This document shows positions 37,581 to 47,016 of a stretch of 64,000 bases of DNA, piece by piece. The translations under genes were made by a program, and so were the position numbers. The stretch covers positions 1 through 64,000 of the forward strand of contig JAEZHY010000267.1 in the NCBI GenBank assembly GCA_023416335.1. The letters are read 5' to 3'. Position 1 is the first letter of the stretch. Every line of letters starts with the position of its first letter. Under the pieces are notes generated by a model. That model searched no databases. It saw nothing but the letters and a program-made list of their open reading frames with translations, and was not told the origin of the DNA. The stretch is from Pseudomonadota bacterium. GTDB lineage: Bacteria; Desulfobacterota; Syntrophobacteria; Syntrophobacterales; Syntrophobacteraceae.

Positions 37581-38223
37581 GGCACGTCCCTTTCAATGAC
37601 CACAAAGTAATGGACTGACACATTCCGGGTTGTATTGGAATTGGGGGATGGGAGGAGAATATACAGGATCGGGTTTTATGTCAAATATTGGTTCTTACTA
37701 ACTTAGAACGAATCAAGTTCAAATCCGCTCATTTGTTTTCACTGGATTACACAGGACAGGGTACAGATTAAGGACTCGACTGACAAATCACCACATCCAA
37801 TCCGGGCATCTCATGTGTACACCATTGAACCCGGAGAACGGGGATTTCCAAAGGGTCCGGGAGCAGGCCGTCTGATCTAGCGAAAGTAAAGGTATGCGGG
37901 ACATGGAAGTGAAATTGACCGATTGGCAAGTTTGACGGCGACGAAATTGCCGGTCTTTGGCTGAGAGCCCGGGGACATCTTTTTCCAACCGCGTTGAAAC
38001 AAAATGAGCTTTGCGAGCCGATTCTAATTGTCTTTTGAGCGTGAGTGATTTAGTTTTCCCGTCTCTCCGCGGTTTCGGCCGGATTTGGGAGATCCGGTGG
38101 TTTCAGCTGGAAAAAGGAAAGGGATCGGTCTTTGACCTTAGGGACATCGAAGCACAGCGACGGACCGGGGACAGACGGATGAGATGCTTAACCAAATGAT
38201 TTCATACATAGAAAGAGGAAGAT

Positions 38224-38445
38224 TTGTCGACAGGAAATGATCTGGATCTTAAGCGATGGGAATTGGAGGCGGAGCTGCGGCGCATGGGCATTCCGTTCAC
38301 GACTGACGAAAACGAATCTCTGCTCAGGAGACGTTACAAGAACGCATTAAATGAGCAGTGGTTTAACAGGGCTTTAAAGGGGACAGTGGTCCGCCGCAAG
38401 AAAAACCTTTCACGGCCGAATTCATCCGGCTCAAATCCCAGCTGA
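38224..38445 (+). CDS. Small hypothetical protein with TTG start
   Basis: 73 residues. AGAGGAA (38213-38219) precedes a TTG start. The N-terminal helix-rich part (DLKRWELEAELRRMGIPFTTDENESLLRRRYKNAL) resembles a SAP-like or helical DNA-binding segment, and the tail is basic (RRKKN). No family is recognised with certainty. The gap 37581-38223 before it shows no gene. Confidence 0.4.
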   Translation: MSTGNDLDLKRWELEAELRRMGIPFTTDENESLLRRRYKNALNEQWFNRALKGTVVRRKKNLSRPNSSGSNPS

Positions 38446-38544
38446 AGAATATAATTCGATAAGCTTGTCAGCGCCTTTCTGAATTCCACACCGGGGCAAG
38501 GGCTCATCGCCGCACATGATGAGTTGGCGCCCTGGTCCTCGATT

Positions 38545-39999
38545 TCATGTTAACTCCGCCTGCTCTCGGCCACCCCGAGGCACTTCACCCTGCTTAATCG
38601 GCAGCGTCACAATAAAAATCGAACCAATTCCCGGAGTACTCTTCGCCGTGATGCTGCCGCCGTGGCGTTCGATTATTTTGCGGCATATGGCTAGTCCCAT
38701 ACCGGTGCCTTCGTAGATGCTTTCTCTGCCGTGAAGGCGCTGGAAGGGTTTAAAGATACGGTCCAGGTAGATTTCTTCGAAACCGATCCCGTTGTCTTCG
38801 ATGAAAATCCGGCAGAGATTGCCTTCGCAGTGATTGCCGTACAGCCTGATCGCGGGTTTCTCTCCGGGTTTGTGGTATTTGAATGCGTTGCCGACCAGGT
38901 TCTGAAGCAGTTGCTCCATTTGCCTTCGATCCGCCTCGACGGTCGGCAGGTCCCGGACCTCAATCTTCCCGCCTTCCTGCTGAAGGTGCATCTCAAAAGT
39001 ATCCAGAACTATTTCGGCCACCTCGTTCAAATTTACTTCTCTGAACGTTTCGGAATGAGTCGCGACCCGGGAGAGTTTTAACAGATCGTCAATCAGCCTG
39101 CTCATTCGGCCCGTCGAAGACTCCATCCTGGAGAGGTACTCTTTCCCCTTCTGGCTGAGTTCTTCACCGCAGGACGAAAGCAGAAGACCTCCAAAGGTTC
39201 GAATCTTTCTGAGAGGTTCCTGGAGGTCGTGAGAAGCCATGAAGGCGAAATCATTCAGTTCGCGGTTTATCTGTTCGAGCTTTCCCGAGTATGTCCTCAG
39301 TTCCAGGTTGGCTTTCTCCAGTTCGGCCGTACGCTCTTCCACCAGTTCCTGGAGGCTGCTGCGGATCTCCCTCAGCTCGGCTTCGGTCTGCTTGTGCTGG
39401 GTTATTTCTTCTTCCAGGCGGCTGAGCGCCGATGTGAGTTCCCGCGTACGATCGGAAACCAGCTGCTCCAGATGCAGGCGATGGTTCTTGAGTTCGGCTT
39501 CCGATTGAAGCCTGGTTACCGTTGTCCCAACCAGACCGGCAATTGCGAGGTAAACGTTGAGGGTGTCCTTCGAGACCGGACCGGGGGATTCGTGCCCGAC
39601 GAGCAAAACTTCGGCGGTTTCTCCGGCAAGCACAATCGGCAGGAGAACAACCGTGTACTTCCCATCAGGGTCTGTAATCGTACGCCAGGCAAGGAATCCT
39701 GTCTGCAGGACCTCACAGACGCTTTCCCGGATCTCCCCGGAGGTCAACAGAGCACGTGAGCGTCGATCGCATTCGATCAGGTGATGGAACTCTACTTCCC
39801 CTCCATCAAAATGCCTTACGAAACCTGCCGAATGGGCACCGTAGAACTTGACCATCACATTCGCTATGTGATGCCGGACGTCCTCGTGAGCGGTCAGATT
39901 GGCAAGGTACTGGGCCGTTTTGATGAACGCATCGAGATGAGTGCGATTATCGAAAGTCGAATCTTTCAATCGGCACCGCCTCTTGCTGCATGGCTCCAT
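38545..39999 (-). CDS. Soluble GAF-type sensor histidine kinase next to a corrinoid methyltransferase set
   Basis: 484 residues with no membrane helix. GAF-like sensor at ~20-165; a long coiled coil (~165-260) with a duplicated SDRTRELTSAL / EERTAELEKAN pattern; HisKA with phospho-acceptor in MASHDLQEPLRKIRTFGG; HATPase with DNGIGFEE and GTGMGLAICRKI. Its start overlaps the end of the RACo-type gene by 34 bp, so it is probably co-transcribed and may regulate methyl-group metabolism. No response regulator is adjacent. Confidence 0.87.
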   Translation of the reverse strand: MEPCSKRRCRLKDSTFDNRTHLDAFIKTAQYLANLTAHEDVRHHIANVMVKFYGAHSAGFVRHFDGGEVEFHHLIECDRRSRALLTSGEIRESVCEVLQTGFLAWRTITDPDGKYTVVLLPIVLAGETAEVLLVGHESPGPVSKDTLNVYLAIAGLVGTTVTRLQSEAELKNHRLHLEQLVSDRTRELTSALSRLEEEITQHKQTEAELREIRSSLQELVEERTAELEKANLELRTYSGKLEQINRELNDFAFMASHDLQEPLRKIRTFGGLLLSSCGEELSQKGKEYLSRMESSTGRMSRLIDDLLKLSRVATHSETFREVNLNEVAEIVLDTFEMHLQQEGGKIEVRDLPTVEADRRQMEQLLQNLVGNAFKYHKPGEKPAIRLYGNHCEGNLCRIFIEDNGIGFEEIYLDRIFKPFQRLHGRESIYEGTGMGLAICRKIIERHGGSITAKSTPGIGSIFIVTLPIKQGEVPRGGREQAELT

Positions 40000-41648
40000 C
40001 TGCGAAGGTAGAGCCCCTCCATGAACAGTTCTTCAAAGCCGGCGCACCGGGCCAGATTGACAAGCCTCGCTTTGCTCTTGAGTTCGTCCAGTCTTTTGCC
40101 GGGATCTTCCGACATCAGCAATTCCTCGCATCCCCTGAGCGCTATATTGCCGGCAAGCTCGATCGATTCGGGCGGCAATTCCGGCAGGAGACCGATTTCC
40201 ATCGCATTTTCCCTGTCCAGGAAATGACCGAAAGCACCCCCAATACAAATTCTACTTAAATGCTTGTCGGCAAGTCCGGACGATTCCATCAGCACTTTGA
40301 CGCCGGCATATATCGCCGCTTTTGCGCGCTGGAAGATGTCCACATCCTTTTTCGTCAGCACCAGCGGTTTCTGTTCCCCGTCCAGGACAAAGATTCCATC
40401 ACCCGGAATGTCGGATGAAAGACGGCCTATGCCGGTCAACTTGCCGGACCTGACAAGCAATGCGATGAGATCGACTATCCCCGAGCCGCAAAACCCGAGA
40501 GGCTTCTCATTGTCGATGGTCCGGAATTCGAGATCCAGACCTGCCGGTCTGCTTCTAAAAATAACATCTTTTGAGGTGAGGAAAGCCCGATCGCCTTCTG
40601 TTGCCCCGTTGCCGGACTCGCAGACCTGGAAAATCGCCCCGGGCTCGCCCGGAATTCCGCAGTTCATGCCGGACCCCTCGAAAGCAGGGCCGCCTGCCGC
40701 GGAGGTAACCCACAAAGTCCCGCCATCCCAGAGCGCGATCTCGGAGTTTGTGCCAAAATCGATCAGGAGCGTCCCGGGACCTTTTTCGACAAGTTTCGTA
40801 CTGATAACTCCAGCCAAAAGATCGGATCCGACAAACCCTGCCAGGGGCTGCACCATCTCGACAACCGCACCGGAACGGATCCCCCAGAGCGCCGTCAGAT
40901 CATGTATGTCATCCGGGGTGCATTCAATCGGCTTCATCCAGTAGGAGGGCTGCAGAAGCAGGTGGGCGTTCTTCCCTGAAATCATCGCCAGCATGGCCGT
41001 ATTGCCGACAAAAGTGAGCCCGGCGACCTGCTCCAGCCCTATGCCCTCACGGGCGGCCACATCCAGGAGAACGGAGCCGATCGCATCGACGAGCATGCCG
41101 CGCAGAGTCCCCGCGGCTTCCGGGGATTCATCATAGGCAATGAGCCTGGTCAGCACGTCGGCGCCCCAGGATACCTGTGGATTCAGGCCATGCCGCCCTG
41201 CAAACCATTTGCCCGTGGAAAGATCGTAAAACGATGCGCTGATGTGAGTGGTCCCGAGGTCAACGGCGACTCCGAAGTACCTTCCTTCGGGGAACCGATT
41301 CGACGGGATGCGGGAGAAATCGCCGGATGTATTCCGGATGGCTCTCCATGCGGAAACCGGTTCCTTGTTCAGGACCGTTACCTCGACGTCCCGCTCCGGT
41401 CTGACCTGGCAGGCCAGCCGAATACCGGAGGCAATCTGTTGTTCGGACAGATAAAGCCTTTCCGCCAGACTGGGTTCGATGGGTTCGCTCGTAACGATCT
41501 TCACCCGGCAAAGGCCGCACGCTCCGGTGCCCCTGCACCCGGAACGAACCCGGAAACTGCTCGAATCGAGGATGTCCCGAAGAGACAGGCCGGCGGAGAA
41601 TTCGGCATAACGGTCTCCATCGCCGCTTTTGATCGTGACTACGGGCAA
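39966..41648 (-). CDS. RACo-type corrinoid activation protein (2Fe-2S + ASKHA ATPase)
   Basis: 560 residues. N-terminal [2Fe-2S] ferredoxin domain with SGCRGTGACGLCRV and a distal Cys in RLACQV; then a DUF4445 ASKHA actin-like ATPase: GVAVDLGTTHISASFYD, FVGNTAMLA, LLIDFGTNSEIAL, KPLGFCGSGIVDLIA and ICIGGAFGHFL. These proteins use ATP to reduce Co(II) corrinoid proteins back to Co(I). It overlaps the methyltransferase gene upstream by 10 bp. The partner corrinoid protein is encoded at 42729-43358. Confidence 0.92.
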   Translation of the reverse strand: MPVVTIKSGDGDRYAEFSAGLSLRDILDSSSFRVRSGCRGTGACGLCRVKIVTSEPIEPSLAERLYLSEQQIASGIRLACQVRPERDVEVTVLNKEPVSAWRAIRNTSGDFSRIPSNRFPEGRYFGVAVDLGTTHISASFYDLSTGKWFAGRHGLNPQVSWGADVLTRLIAYDESPEAAGTLRGMLVDAIGSVLLDVAAREGIGLEQVAGLTFVGNTAMLAMISGKNAHLLLQPSYWMKPIECTPDDIHDLTALWGIRSGAVVEMVQPLAGFVGSDLLAGVISTKLVEKGPGTLLIDFGTNSEIALWDGGTLWVTSAAGGPAFEGSGMNCGIPGEPGAIFQVCESGNGATEGDRAFLTSKDVIFRSRPAGLDLEFRTIDNEKPLGFCGSGIVDLIALLVRSGKLTGIGRLSSDIPGDGIFVLDGEQKPLVLTKKDVDIFQRAKAAIYAGVKVLMESSGLADKHLSRICIGGAFGHFLDRENAMEIGLLPELPPESIELAGNIALRGCEELLMSEDPGKRLDELKSKARLVNLARCAGFEELFMEGLYLRRWSHAARGGAD

Positions 41649-42664
41649 AGCGTTCCCCCTTCCCGAGTTGCCGAAACGAGGGCCGCCACGTTTTCAGGCC
41701 TCGATCCGGGAGGGATTTCGCAACCGGACGAAAGGATGAATCCACCTCGTGTGGAGAACAACTCTTTAAGATGCAGCGACTGGTCGAGGATGGACTCAGG
41801 CTCTTCGGTCTCGAAGTCGAGTGATTTTATGTTTCCGTCGAAACAAAGCCCCGGCGCTGTTCTTATAATCTCATTCGGTTCGACGCAATAATCGAAGTTG
41901 AAAATCTCCGCGCCGGTTTCCTCGTAAAATGAAACAAGGGGAGCGATCGGACCGGCAATATGAAGCCAGCCGGACAGGGCCCCGGCAGCTTTCAGTTCAC
42001 TGAAAAGCCGCTTGAGCCTTGGCAACTCGAATTCACGAAAGAAGGACGGGGGTATCACGGCCGTCGATGCGGAAGGATCGAACACCAGAGGCAGATGAGC
42101 ACCGGCCTCGACCTGGGCTTCTCCAAACCGGATCACCACCCGCATGGCAAAATCAAGCAATCTCTCGAAAGAATCCGGATCGTCGATGGCCAGGTATAAC
42201 GCCGTTTCCATTCCCACAAGCTGAGTAGCCAATGTCATCGGTCCGAGAATGCAACCCACTACCAGGGTTTCCTCCCCAACTTCCCGTCGCAGAATTCTTG
42301 AAGCCTCCAATATTTCGGGCATACGTCCCTGGAGAAACGGATCGGGTATGGAAACATGCTGGAGGTTCGTACTTGTGGTGAAGGCGTGAGATTGCACATA
42401 AGGGTAATCGTGTGAGGGGTAGACGAGTCTGGCCCCCAAAGCTTCAGCCTCGACGCTCACGTCCATAACTGCAAAGACGCAATCGTAGCCGTATCGATCG
42501 AGCGCCTTCAGCTGGCAATAAGCCAATTCCCTGCCGCTGAGGACATAATCGTGAATGGTTTTCCCCGCCAGCACGGCGGCGTGTCCGAAAACCTGGGCTA
42601 TGACAGGCAGCCGGTCCGCCTGTTGAAAAGCGACGGCGGCCCGAATCCTTTCAATGCTTCTCAT
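41639..42664 (-). CDS. Uroporphyrinogen decarboxylase-family corrinoid methyltransferase (MtaA/MtbA/CmuA type)
   Basis: 341 residues, TIM-barrel URO-D family. Family blocks: LPVIAQVFGHAAVLAG near the N-terminus, LGPMTLATQLVGMETAL, PLVFDPSAS, GWLHIAGPIAPL with the His expected at a zinc site, and FILSSGCEIPPGS with the C-terminal Cys zinc ligand. Such enzymes move a methyl group from a corrinoid protein to a thiol or tetrahydrofolate. Between corrinoid-protein and activator genes, it is most likely the second methyltransferase of an O- or N-demethylation system. The substrate is not evident. Confidence 0.85.
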   Translation of the reverse strand: MRSIERIRAAVAFQQADRLPVIAQVFGHAAVLAGKTIHDYVLSGRELAYCQLKALDRYGYDCVFAVMDVSVEAEALGARLVYPSHDYPYVQSHAFTTSTNLQHVSIPDPFLQGRMPEILEASRILRREVGEETLVVGCILGPMTLATQLVGMETALYLAIDDPDSFERLLDFAMRVVIRFGEAQVEAGAHLPLVFDPSASTAVIPPSFFREFELPRLKRLFSELKAAGALSGWLHIAGPIAPLVSFYEETGAEIFNFDYCVEPNEIIRTAPGLCFDGNIKSLDFETEEPESILDQSLHLKELFSTRGGFILSSGCEIPPGSRPENVAALVSATREGGTLCP

Positions 42665-42728
42665 TCCGAACCTTTCCTGGATATGCCCGGAAAACCACCC
42701 CGGGAAATTGGGGTGAACGACTGCCGGC

Positions 42729-43358
42729 TTAGACTATCGAGTCAAGGTAACGCGCTCCATCGAAGGCTGTTTCGGCAACATAATCCACATTGAGCAGTTC
42801 CAGGGTTGCCTGTTTGAGAGCGGCACCGCCGGCCAGAATCCTGATGCCTTTCAGGCCTCGTTTTTCCGCCAGCTCTCTTACCCTCTTAACCTGTGGGATC
42901 ACGGTTGTTATCAAACCGCTGATGCAGATCGAGCCGGCTTTCTCTTTTTCCGCCGTATCGAGAAGTTTCTCGAGAGGGCAGTCTTTCCCGCAATCGACCA
43001 CCCTGTAGCCCTTCCCGGAGAGGACCATTTTCAGGATGTTCTTTCCCAGATCGTGGACGTCGCCTTCAAGGCTGCAGACTACGACCGTACCGCGCACCGG
43101 CATTCGTTGAGCTTCCTGGGGGAAGAGTTCTTTCGTGACGCTCATCACGGCCCTGCCCACGAGCATTATTTCGAGCAGGTTGAACTGATCGATCGTGCAC
43201 TTGCCGTCAAGCTGCTCTATTGCCTTGCCGATTCCGCGGACAACGATCTGTTCGGTGTCGACGCCTGCGACAACGAGCTTTCTTGCCTCATCGACGGAGC
43301 GCGCCTGGTCACCCTCGATCAGGGCATCGACAAGCCCTTTCATTTGCAGATCGCTCAT
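42729..43358 (-). CDS. Corrinoid (B12-binding) methyl-carrier protein, MtaC/MtbC family
   Basis: 209 residues. A helical cap (MKGLVDALIEGD, then LLEIMLVGRAVMSVTKELFP) precedes the B12-binding Rossmann domain with EGDVHDLGKNIL, whose His is the lower cobalt ligand (DxHxxG), then GLITTVIPQVK and ILAGGAAL. I start it at ATG 43358, with AAGGAT (43365-43370) upstream; a GTG at 43391 lacks a site. It is the first gene of the minus-strand set corrinoid protein, methyltransferase, RACo-type activator, kinase. Confidence 0.92.
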   Translation of the reverse strand: MSDLQMKGLVDALIEGDQARSVDEARKLVVAGVDTEQIVVRGIGKAIEQLDGKCTIDQFNLLEIMLVGRAVMSVTKELFPQEAQRMPVRGTVVVCSLEGDVHDLGKNILKMVLSGKGYRVVDCGKDCPLEKLLDTAEKEKAGSICISGLITTVIPQVKRVRELAEKRGLKGIRILAGGAALKQATLELLNVDYVAETAFDGARYLDSIV

Positions 43359-43574
43359 TCCCCTATCCTTTTCTGTAAACCCTTCGGACACGATCTATAA
43401 TGCCGGCGAATCTTTCCTCCCGGCAACTAACAAACATCACCGGCTTCCGCAAATTGATTTACCAAGGATGGCCGTCCAACGACAGGCCGCCTGAAATTCC
43501 ATACCCGGCATCATAACACTTGCCTCCATGATCAGCAATTATCGTGGGGCAAGGAGGGCAGGCACATTCACCGT

Positions 43575-43735
43575 TGCCCTAGCGCCCCCTCCGTGTTGGA
43601 CCTCCTGCGCTCGCGCCCATATTACGTTGACCCGGGCGAGCCGTCACAGGGTGATTCGTACCATCCAGGGAGCACGCACATCTGCAGAGGCAGCCGGCTC
43701 GTCCCCATTTTTCTGAAAAAAATATTTCCTCTTTT
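43575..43735 (+). ncRNA. Possible structured RNA in the gap before livH
   Basis: A GC-rich island in an otherwise AT-rich, gene-free stretch (43359-43930). It contains CCTCCTGC and a downstream GCAGAGG that can pair, an inner GGGTGATTCGTACC small hairpin followed by the purine-rich AGGGAGCACGCA, and a T-run after CGTCCCCA. The layout resembles a long imperfect rod as in 6S-like RNAs, but I cannot identify the family or fix the ends. Strand is assumed from the T-run. Confidence 0.25.
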
Positions 43736-43930
43736 GATCCTGAAATGTTAGACGAACATACCTGAAGTTTAAGTCCAAAAGCGGATGTCAAAATCGGTAA
43801 TGGGCAGTCTCGTGAATTTCCGGGAACTTTAATCAACAGGGTTGGGGCCGCAGGTCCCCATGTTTTTGTCTTTAAGCTTTGTTTTTGTCTGTGTTTTTTC
43901 GTCTGCTCCTGTTTTCAGCGTGAGGAGAGA

Positions 43931-44818
43931 TTGGGTTCCGATTTTCTACAATATGTCGTGAGCGGCCTGACAATCGGCGCCATCTATGCCATGGTGGCGA
44001 TCGGCTACAACATCATCTACAGCGTGACGGAGATCATCAACTTCGCCCAGGGCGAGTTCGTTATGCTGGGCGGGCTTTTTGCCGTCTTCTTCGCCGGCCC
44101 GCTGCACCTGCCGCTCTATGTTGCCTTCTTTTGCGCGATCGCCCTCACCGGATGCGTCGGGCTGGCCATGGACAGGTTCGTGATCGGGCGGGCGCGCAAC
44201 GCGAGCGTCCTGTCCCTGATCATTATCACGATCGCCGTTTCGATCATGCTCAAGGGCAGCGCGATGCTTTTCTGGGGCAAAGATCCGTACAGCCTCCCCG
44301 CTTTCAGTTCCGGCGGCCCGATCCGGTTCTGGAACGTGGCCATACAGCCCCAGGCGCTCTGGATCGTCGGCATCTGTGCGGTGATAATCGTTGCGCTCAC
44401 GCTCTTTTTCCGCAGGTCGATCTACGGGCAGGCTATGCTCGCCTGCGCGAACAATCCGGATGCCGCGCGGCTGGCGGGTATTCCGGTCAGGTACATGGTG
44501 CTGCTCTCCTTCCTGCTGAGCGCCGCGATCGGTGCGGCGGCGGGTGTGATCATCACGCCGGTTTCGATGATGGAATACGACAGGGGGGCGCTGCTCGGAC
44601 TCAAGGGCTTCGGGGCGGCCGTGCTCGGCGGCCTGGGACAGTTTTTCGGAGCACTCGTTGCCGGTACGATTCTCGGCCTTGCCGAGTCCTTCTGCGCGGG
44701 GTATCTCTCTTCGGGGTACAAGGACGCGGTTGCCCTGGTTCTGCTCCTGCTTGCGCTTTTCCTCAAGCCTGAAGGGCTCTTCGGCAGCGGGGAAGCGGCT
44801 AAATTGAAAAAGTTCTAG
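43931..44818 (+). CDS. livH: Branched-chain amino acid ABC transporter permease LivH
   Basis: 295 residues, about eight transmembrane helices. Family blocks: GLTIGAIYAMVAIGYNIIYSV, INFAQGEFVMLGG, the coupling region YDRGALLGLKGFGAAVLGGLGQ, and a hydrophobic C-terminus. The start is TTG 43931 with GAGGAG (43922-43927) close upstream, since the next in-frame codons already encode the first helix. No substrate-binding protein gene (livK) is found on either side. Confidence 0.93.
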   Translation: MGSDFLQYVVSGLTIGAIYAMVAIGYNIIYSVTEIINFAQGEFVMLGGLFAVFFAGPLHLPLYVAFFCAIALTGCVGLAMDRFVIGRARNASVLSLIIITIAVSIMLKGSAMLFWGKDPYSLPAFSSGGPIRFWNVAIQPQALWIVGICAVIIVALTLFFRRSIYGQAMLACANNPDAARLAGIPVRYMVLLSFLLSAAIGAAAGVIITPVSMMEYDRGALLGLKGFGAAVLGGLGQFFGALVAGTILGLAESFCAGYLSSGYKDAVALVLLLLALFLKPEGLFGSGEAAKLKKF

Positions 44819-44828
44819 GAAAGCTCGG

Positions 44829-45812
44829 ATGGGCAAGAAAAATTGGCTGATCCTGCTCGGGGCCGCTGCATTCATTTGCGCCTTCCCCTGGGTGGCCGCT
44901 CAGTTCAAAGCCATATCGCATTACGTCGATGTCATGATATTCGCGGGAATATTCAGCCTCGTGTGCCTGGGGCTGAGCCTGCTCATGGGATACGCCGGCC
45001 AGATTTCACTCGCACAGGCGGCCTTCTTCGGAATCGGTGCATACGCATCGGGCATTCTCACCACCAAGCTCGGAATGAACCCGTGGCTCGCAATGGTCGC
45101 TGGTGCCTTCGCAGGCGGCGGGGTCGCCTGGCTTGTAGGCAAGCCTGCCCTGCGGCTCAAGGGGCACTACCTCGCAATGGCCACCCTTGGATTCGGAGTG
45201 ATCGTCAATATCGTGCTTGCCGAGGAAGTGAACTGGACGGGGGGGCCTTCGGGATTGACGGACGTTCCGTACCTCAAAATAGCCGGATACAAGATAGACG
45301 GCGAGATCGCTTGGTATTACCTGGTCTGGGGAATTGTCTTCCTGACGATCGTTTTCTGTTTTCATCTTCTTCATTCCCGGGTAGGCCGCGCATTGAGGGC
45401 CATCCATGAAGAGGAGAAAGCGGCCGAATCGATGGGGGTCCCGACAGCGAAGTACAAGGTGCGCATCTTCGTTCTGAGCGCCGTGCTTGCAGCTCTTGCC
45501 GGAAGCCTTTACGCCCATTACGTGACCTGCATCAACCCGAGTTCTTTCAACCTTATGTGGTCCATCCGCTTCATGCTCATGGTCATGGTGGGCGGAATGC
45601 AGAGCCTTTGGGGCGCGCTGGTCGGGACCGTTCTCATGACGTTTGTCGGCAACGAGTGGCTGCAGGTCTTTGCGGAACTCGAAATTCTCGTATATGGATC
45701 GATCCTCCTGGCCGTGGCGCTTTTCCTGCCCGGCGGAATCGTGTCTCTTGTCCCGAAGCGGGCTTTCTCGCGAAAGAAGACCCAGCCGGTAATCGAAAGC
45801 ACGGGGTCGTAA
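44829..45812 (+). CDS. livM: Branched-chain amino acid ABC transporter permease LivM
   Basis: 327 residues, polytopic. Family blocks GYAGQISLAQAAFFGIGAYASGIL, LRLKGHYLAMATLGFG and the coupling helix AIHEEEKAAESMGV are visible. It follows livH by 10 bp and precedes livG by 2 bp, so the three are one transcript. It forms the membrane channel with LivH. Confidence 0.94.
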   Translation: MGKKNWLILLGAAAFICAFPWVAAQFKAISHYVDVMIFAGIFSLVCLGLSLLMGYAGQISLAQAAFFGIGAYASGILTTKLGMNPWLAMVAGAFAGGGVAWLVGKPALRLKGHYLAMATLGFGVIVNIVLAEEVNWTGGPSGLTDVPYLKIAGYKIDGEIAWYYLVWGIVFLTIVFCFHLLHSRVGRALRAIHEEEKAAESMGVPTAKYKVRIFVLSAVLAALAGSLYAHYVTCINPSSFNLMWSIRFMLMVMVGGMQSLWGALVGTVLMTFVGNEWLQVFAELEILVYGSILLAVALFLPGGIVSLVPKRAFSRKKTQPVIESTGS

Positions 45813-45814
45813 GT

Positions 45815-46618
45815 ATGGGAGCCGACATGGACAATCCCATTCTTCGAATCCGCGGCGTGGAGGTGCGTTTCGGCGGCGTTACGGCCCTGCAGGGGATCGA
45901 ATATTCCGTGCCGGAAGGTGCGATCCAGGCGGTTATCGGACCGAACGGAGCGGGCAAAACGACGCTTTTCAACTGCATAAGCGGCAGACTGCAGCCGACA
46001 GCCGGGGCCATAACCCTCGAGAGCCGCCAGATCCACACGCTGGAACCACATAAGATTGCCGAACTGGGAATTTCCAGGACCTTTCAGCATGTCGCTCTTT
46101 TCAAGAGAATGACCGTGCTCGAAAACGTTATGCTCGGAAGACACCCCCGGAGCCGGTGCGGTTTCCTATCCACGGGATTCCGGCTTCCGGGGATGCGGAC
46201 CGAAGAAAAGCGCATTCGGGAAAAAGCGCTCGAATACCTGGATTTTGTCGGACTTACGGACGTGGCCGAACAGGAAGCAGGCACCCTGCCCGTCGGAAAG
46301 CAGAAGATCCTCGAGATTGCGCGGGCACTGGCAACCGAACCCAGGCTGGTCCTCCTGGACGAGCCCGCCGGCGGGCTCAACATGAAGGAGACCGAAGACC
46401 TCGGCGAACTCATCCAGGCCATACGGAAGCTCGGAATTACCGTAATGCTCGTCGAGCATGATATGAACCTCATCATGGAGATTTCCGACCGCATCCTGGT
46501 GCTCAACTACGGACGGGTGCTCGCATCCGGCAAACCCTGCGAGATCAAGGAAAACAGGGCGGTAATCGAGGCATACCTGGGCGTGGAAGATGAGGAACCA
46601 AGTGAGAGTGAACAGTGA
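45815..46618 (+). CDS. livG: Branched-chain amino acid ABC transporter ATPase LivG
   Basis: 267 residues from ATG 45815; ATG 45827, with GGGAG five bases upstream, is an alternative. Walker A GPNGAGKT, an LPVGKQK signature in place of LSGGQQ, Walker B LVLLDEPAGGLN, and EHDMNLIM with the switch His. The last codons and the stop (SESEQ, TGA) are provided by a GTGARCR heptamer array, so the C-terminal tail has been altered by this repeat. Confidence 0.94.
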   Translation: MGADMDNPILRIRGVEVRFGGVTALQGIEYSVPEGAIQAVIGPNGAGKTTLFNCISGRLQPTAGAITLESRQIHTLEPHKIAELGISRTFQHVALFKRMTVLENVMLGRHPRSRCGFLSTGFRLPGMRTEEKRIREKALEYLDFVGLTDVAEQEAGTLPVGKQKILEIARALATEPRLVLLDEPAGGLNMKETEDLGELIQAIRKLGITVMLVEHDMNLIMEISDRILVLNYGRVLASGKPCEIKENRAVIEAYLGVEDEEPSESEQ

Positions 46619-46632
46619 GCGGTGAGCTGAAA
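46601..46632. repeat. GTGARCR heptamer array spanning the livG stop codon
   Basis: AGTGAGAGTGAACAGTGAGC and the following GGTGAGC units overlap the last five codons and the stop of livG. Same family as at 26131, 29890 and 51315. Confidence 0.55.
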
Positions 46633-46696
46633 AAACTCGTCTCCGAATCGACCCTTAAGCGTCTTAACGGTCGGCGGTGCCACACTCTATTGCAAG

Positions 46697-46985
46697 ACGG
46701 GCACCAATCGGAAGGGGGCGTAGGATGGGTGGGAGCGGAGCGGGAACCCATCGGTTTTTGGGGTTCGTTCCTCTCTCAGTCGCCGGGAAGCTCAGGGGAT
46801 GTCGATTGCGACTTCTTTTTCCGTATGACAACTTTCCGGTATTTCCCGGCACCGACTTATGCCTCTCCGGCCAGTCAATTCCCGGGGGTTCCGAAAAACG
46901 ATGGGTTGTCACCCATCCTACGCCCACTTCGTGCTGTTGCTTCAAAACCGGGGCACAAACCAGAAAAGAAACTGAAAGGGCTCGC
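46697..46985. mobile_element. MITE-like element, copy B (within the liv operon, inverted relative to copy A)
   Basis: The core 46720-46921 begins GTAGGATGGGTGGGAGCGG and ends CACCCATCCTAC, forming terminal inverted repeats. Its reverse complement matches copy A at 29935-30218 closely. It separates livG from livF by 398 bases; no gene is present. Confidence 0.6.
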
Positions 46986-47016
46986 CCATCATTGGCTGAA
47001 ATATGAGAGCAGGTAA

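Noticed and set aside
43359..43930. Cobalamin riboswitch upstream of the corrinoid operon
   Set aside because: I could not find the B12-box or the other conserved aptamer blocks on the minus strand.
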